Shown here piece by piece: positions 5,249 to 5,311 of a stretch of 5,311 bases of DNA. The notes beneath the pieces are model-generated. The model searched no databases. It had not been told where the DNA came from and saw only the letters and a program-made list of their open reading frames with translations. Source of the stretch: an uncultured Lachnospiraceae bacterium (GTDB taxonomy: Bacteria; Bacillota_A; Clostridia; Lachnospirales; Lachnospiraceae); contig CAMYVI010000190.1 of assembly GCA_947302185.1 (NCBI GenBank), positions 1-5,311 on the forward strand, written 5' to 3'. The position numbers were made by a program, and so were the translations under genes. Position 1 is the first letter of the stretch, and the number at the start of each line of letters is the position of its first letter.

Positions 5249-5293
5249 GGGAATTTTGCTTTAAAAAAGCAGGATTCTCTTCTTTTATTTTTT
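5249..5293 (+). terminator. Rho-independent terminator after the lipid kinase
   Basis: Bases 5249-5254 pair with 5274-5279 (one G-U), and after a TT/GG internal mismatch 5257-5262 pair with 5266-5271 around an AAA loop. A T-rich tail (5280-5293) follows. A run of nine A just before the stem (5239-5247) becomes a T-run on the other strand, so it may work in both directions. Confidence 0.8.
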
Positions 5294-5305
5294 GCAGTTT
5301 TACTA

Positions 5306-5311
5306 TATAAT
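5306..5311 (+). promoter_or_regulatory. Possible -10 box of the next gene at the window edge
   Basis: TATAAT forms the last six bases of the window. No good -35 is visible at 16-18 bases upstream, where the sequence is the T-rich tail of the preceding terminator. It could be chance in AT-rich DNA. Confidence 0.25.

Overview
The window looks like chromosomal DNA of a low-to-moderate-GC Gram-positive bacterium, most likely a Clostridia member such as a Lachnospiraceae-type gut organism. The reasons are strong AGGAGG-type ribosome binding sites, a Sec lipoprotein, a membrane-anchored HtrA protease, a soluble lipid kinase of the DagK/DgkB type, a PTS IIA domain, and long structured RNA leaders. 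This placement is inferred from style and not from a database match.

Layout. Bases 1-257 are the 3' end of a PTS IIA (glucose-type) domain on the + strand, followed by a textbook terminator with a UUCG loop (306-334) and a second, overlapping 18-bp hairpin (330-370). A good extended -10 promoter (about 400-427) then starts a leader of roughly 210 nt that is rich in nested and mutually exclusive stems. It precedes a lipoprotein of the BtuF/FhuD-like (Peripla_BP_2) substrate-binding family (644-1975). That protein carries a 12-residue tandem repeat inside its C-terminal lobe. A symmetric hairpin at 2044-2074 separates it from a convergent HtrA-type serine protease on the - strand (2143-3609), whose N-terminal region contains a Gly/Tyr/Asn-rich tandem repeat.

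Divergent from htrA is a + strand diacylglycerol/lipid kinase family gene (4071-5105). The 461-bp gap between the two holds a candidate htrA promoter and a good + strand promoter (3824-3852). The + promoter's predicted start falls at the edge of three consecutive strong RNA folds (3856-3945, 3960-4012, 4014-4033), which end just before the kinase ribosome binding site. A terminator follows the kinase (5249-5293), and a -10-like box for whatever comes next sits at the window edge.

The genes do not form one operon: there are four transcription units. Three deal with the cell envelope or uptake: a substrate-binding lipoprotein, an exported quality-control protease and a lipid kinase. The most unusual parts are the two long structured leaders. 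The first has features compatible with a divergent cobalamin-type riboswitch, or an unassigned RNA class in which a GGGGAGTAAC motif lies in two separate loops. The second matches no class I know and contains competing pairings.
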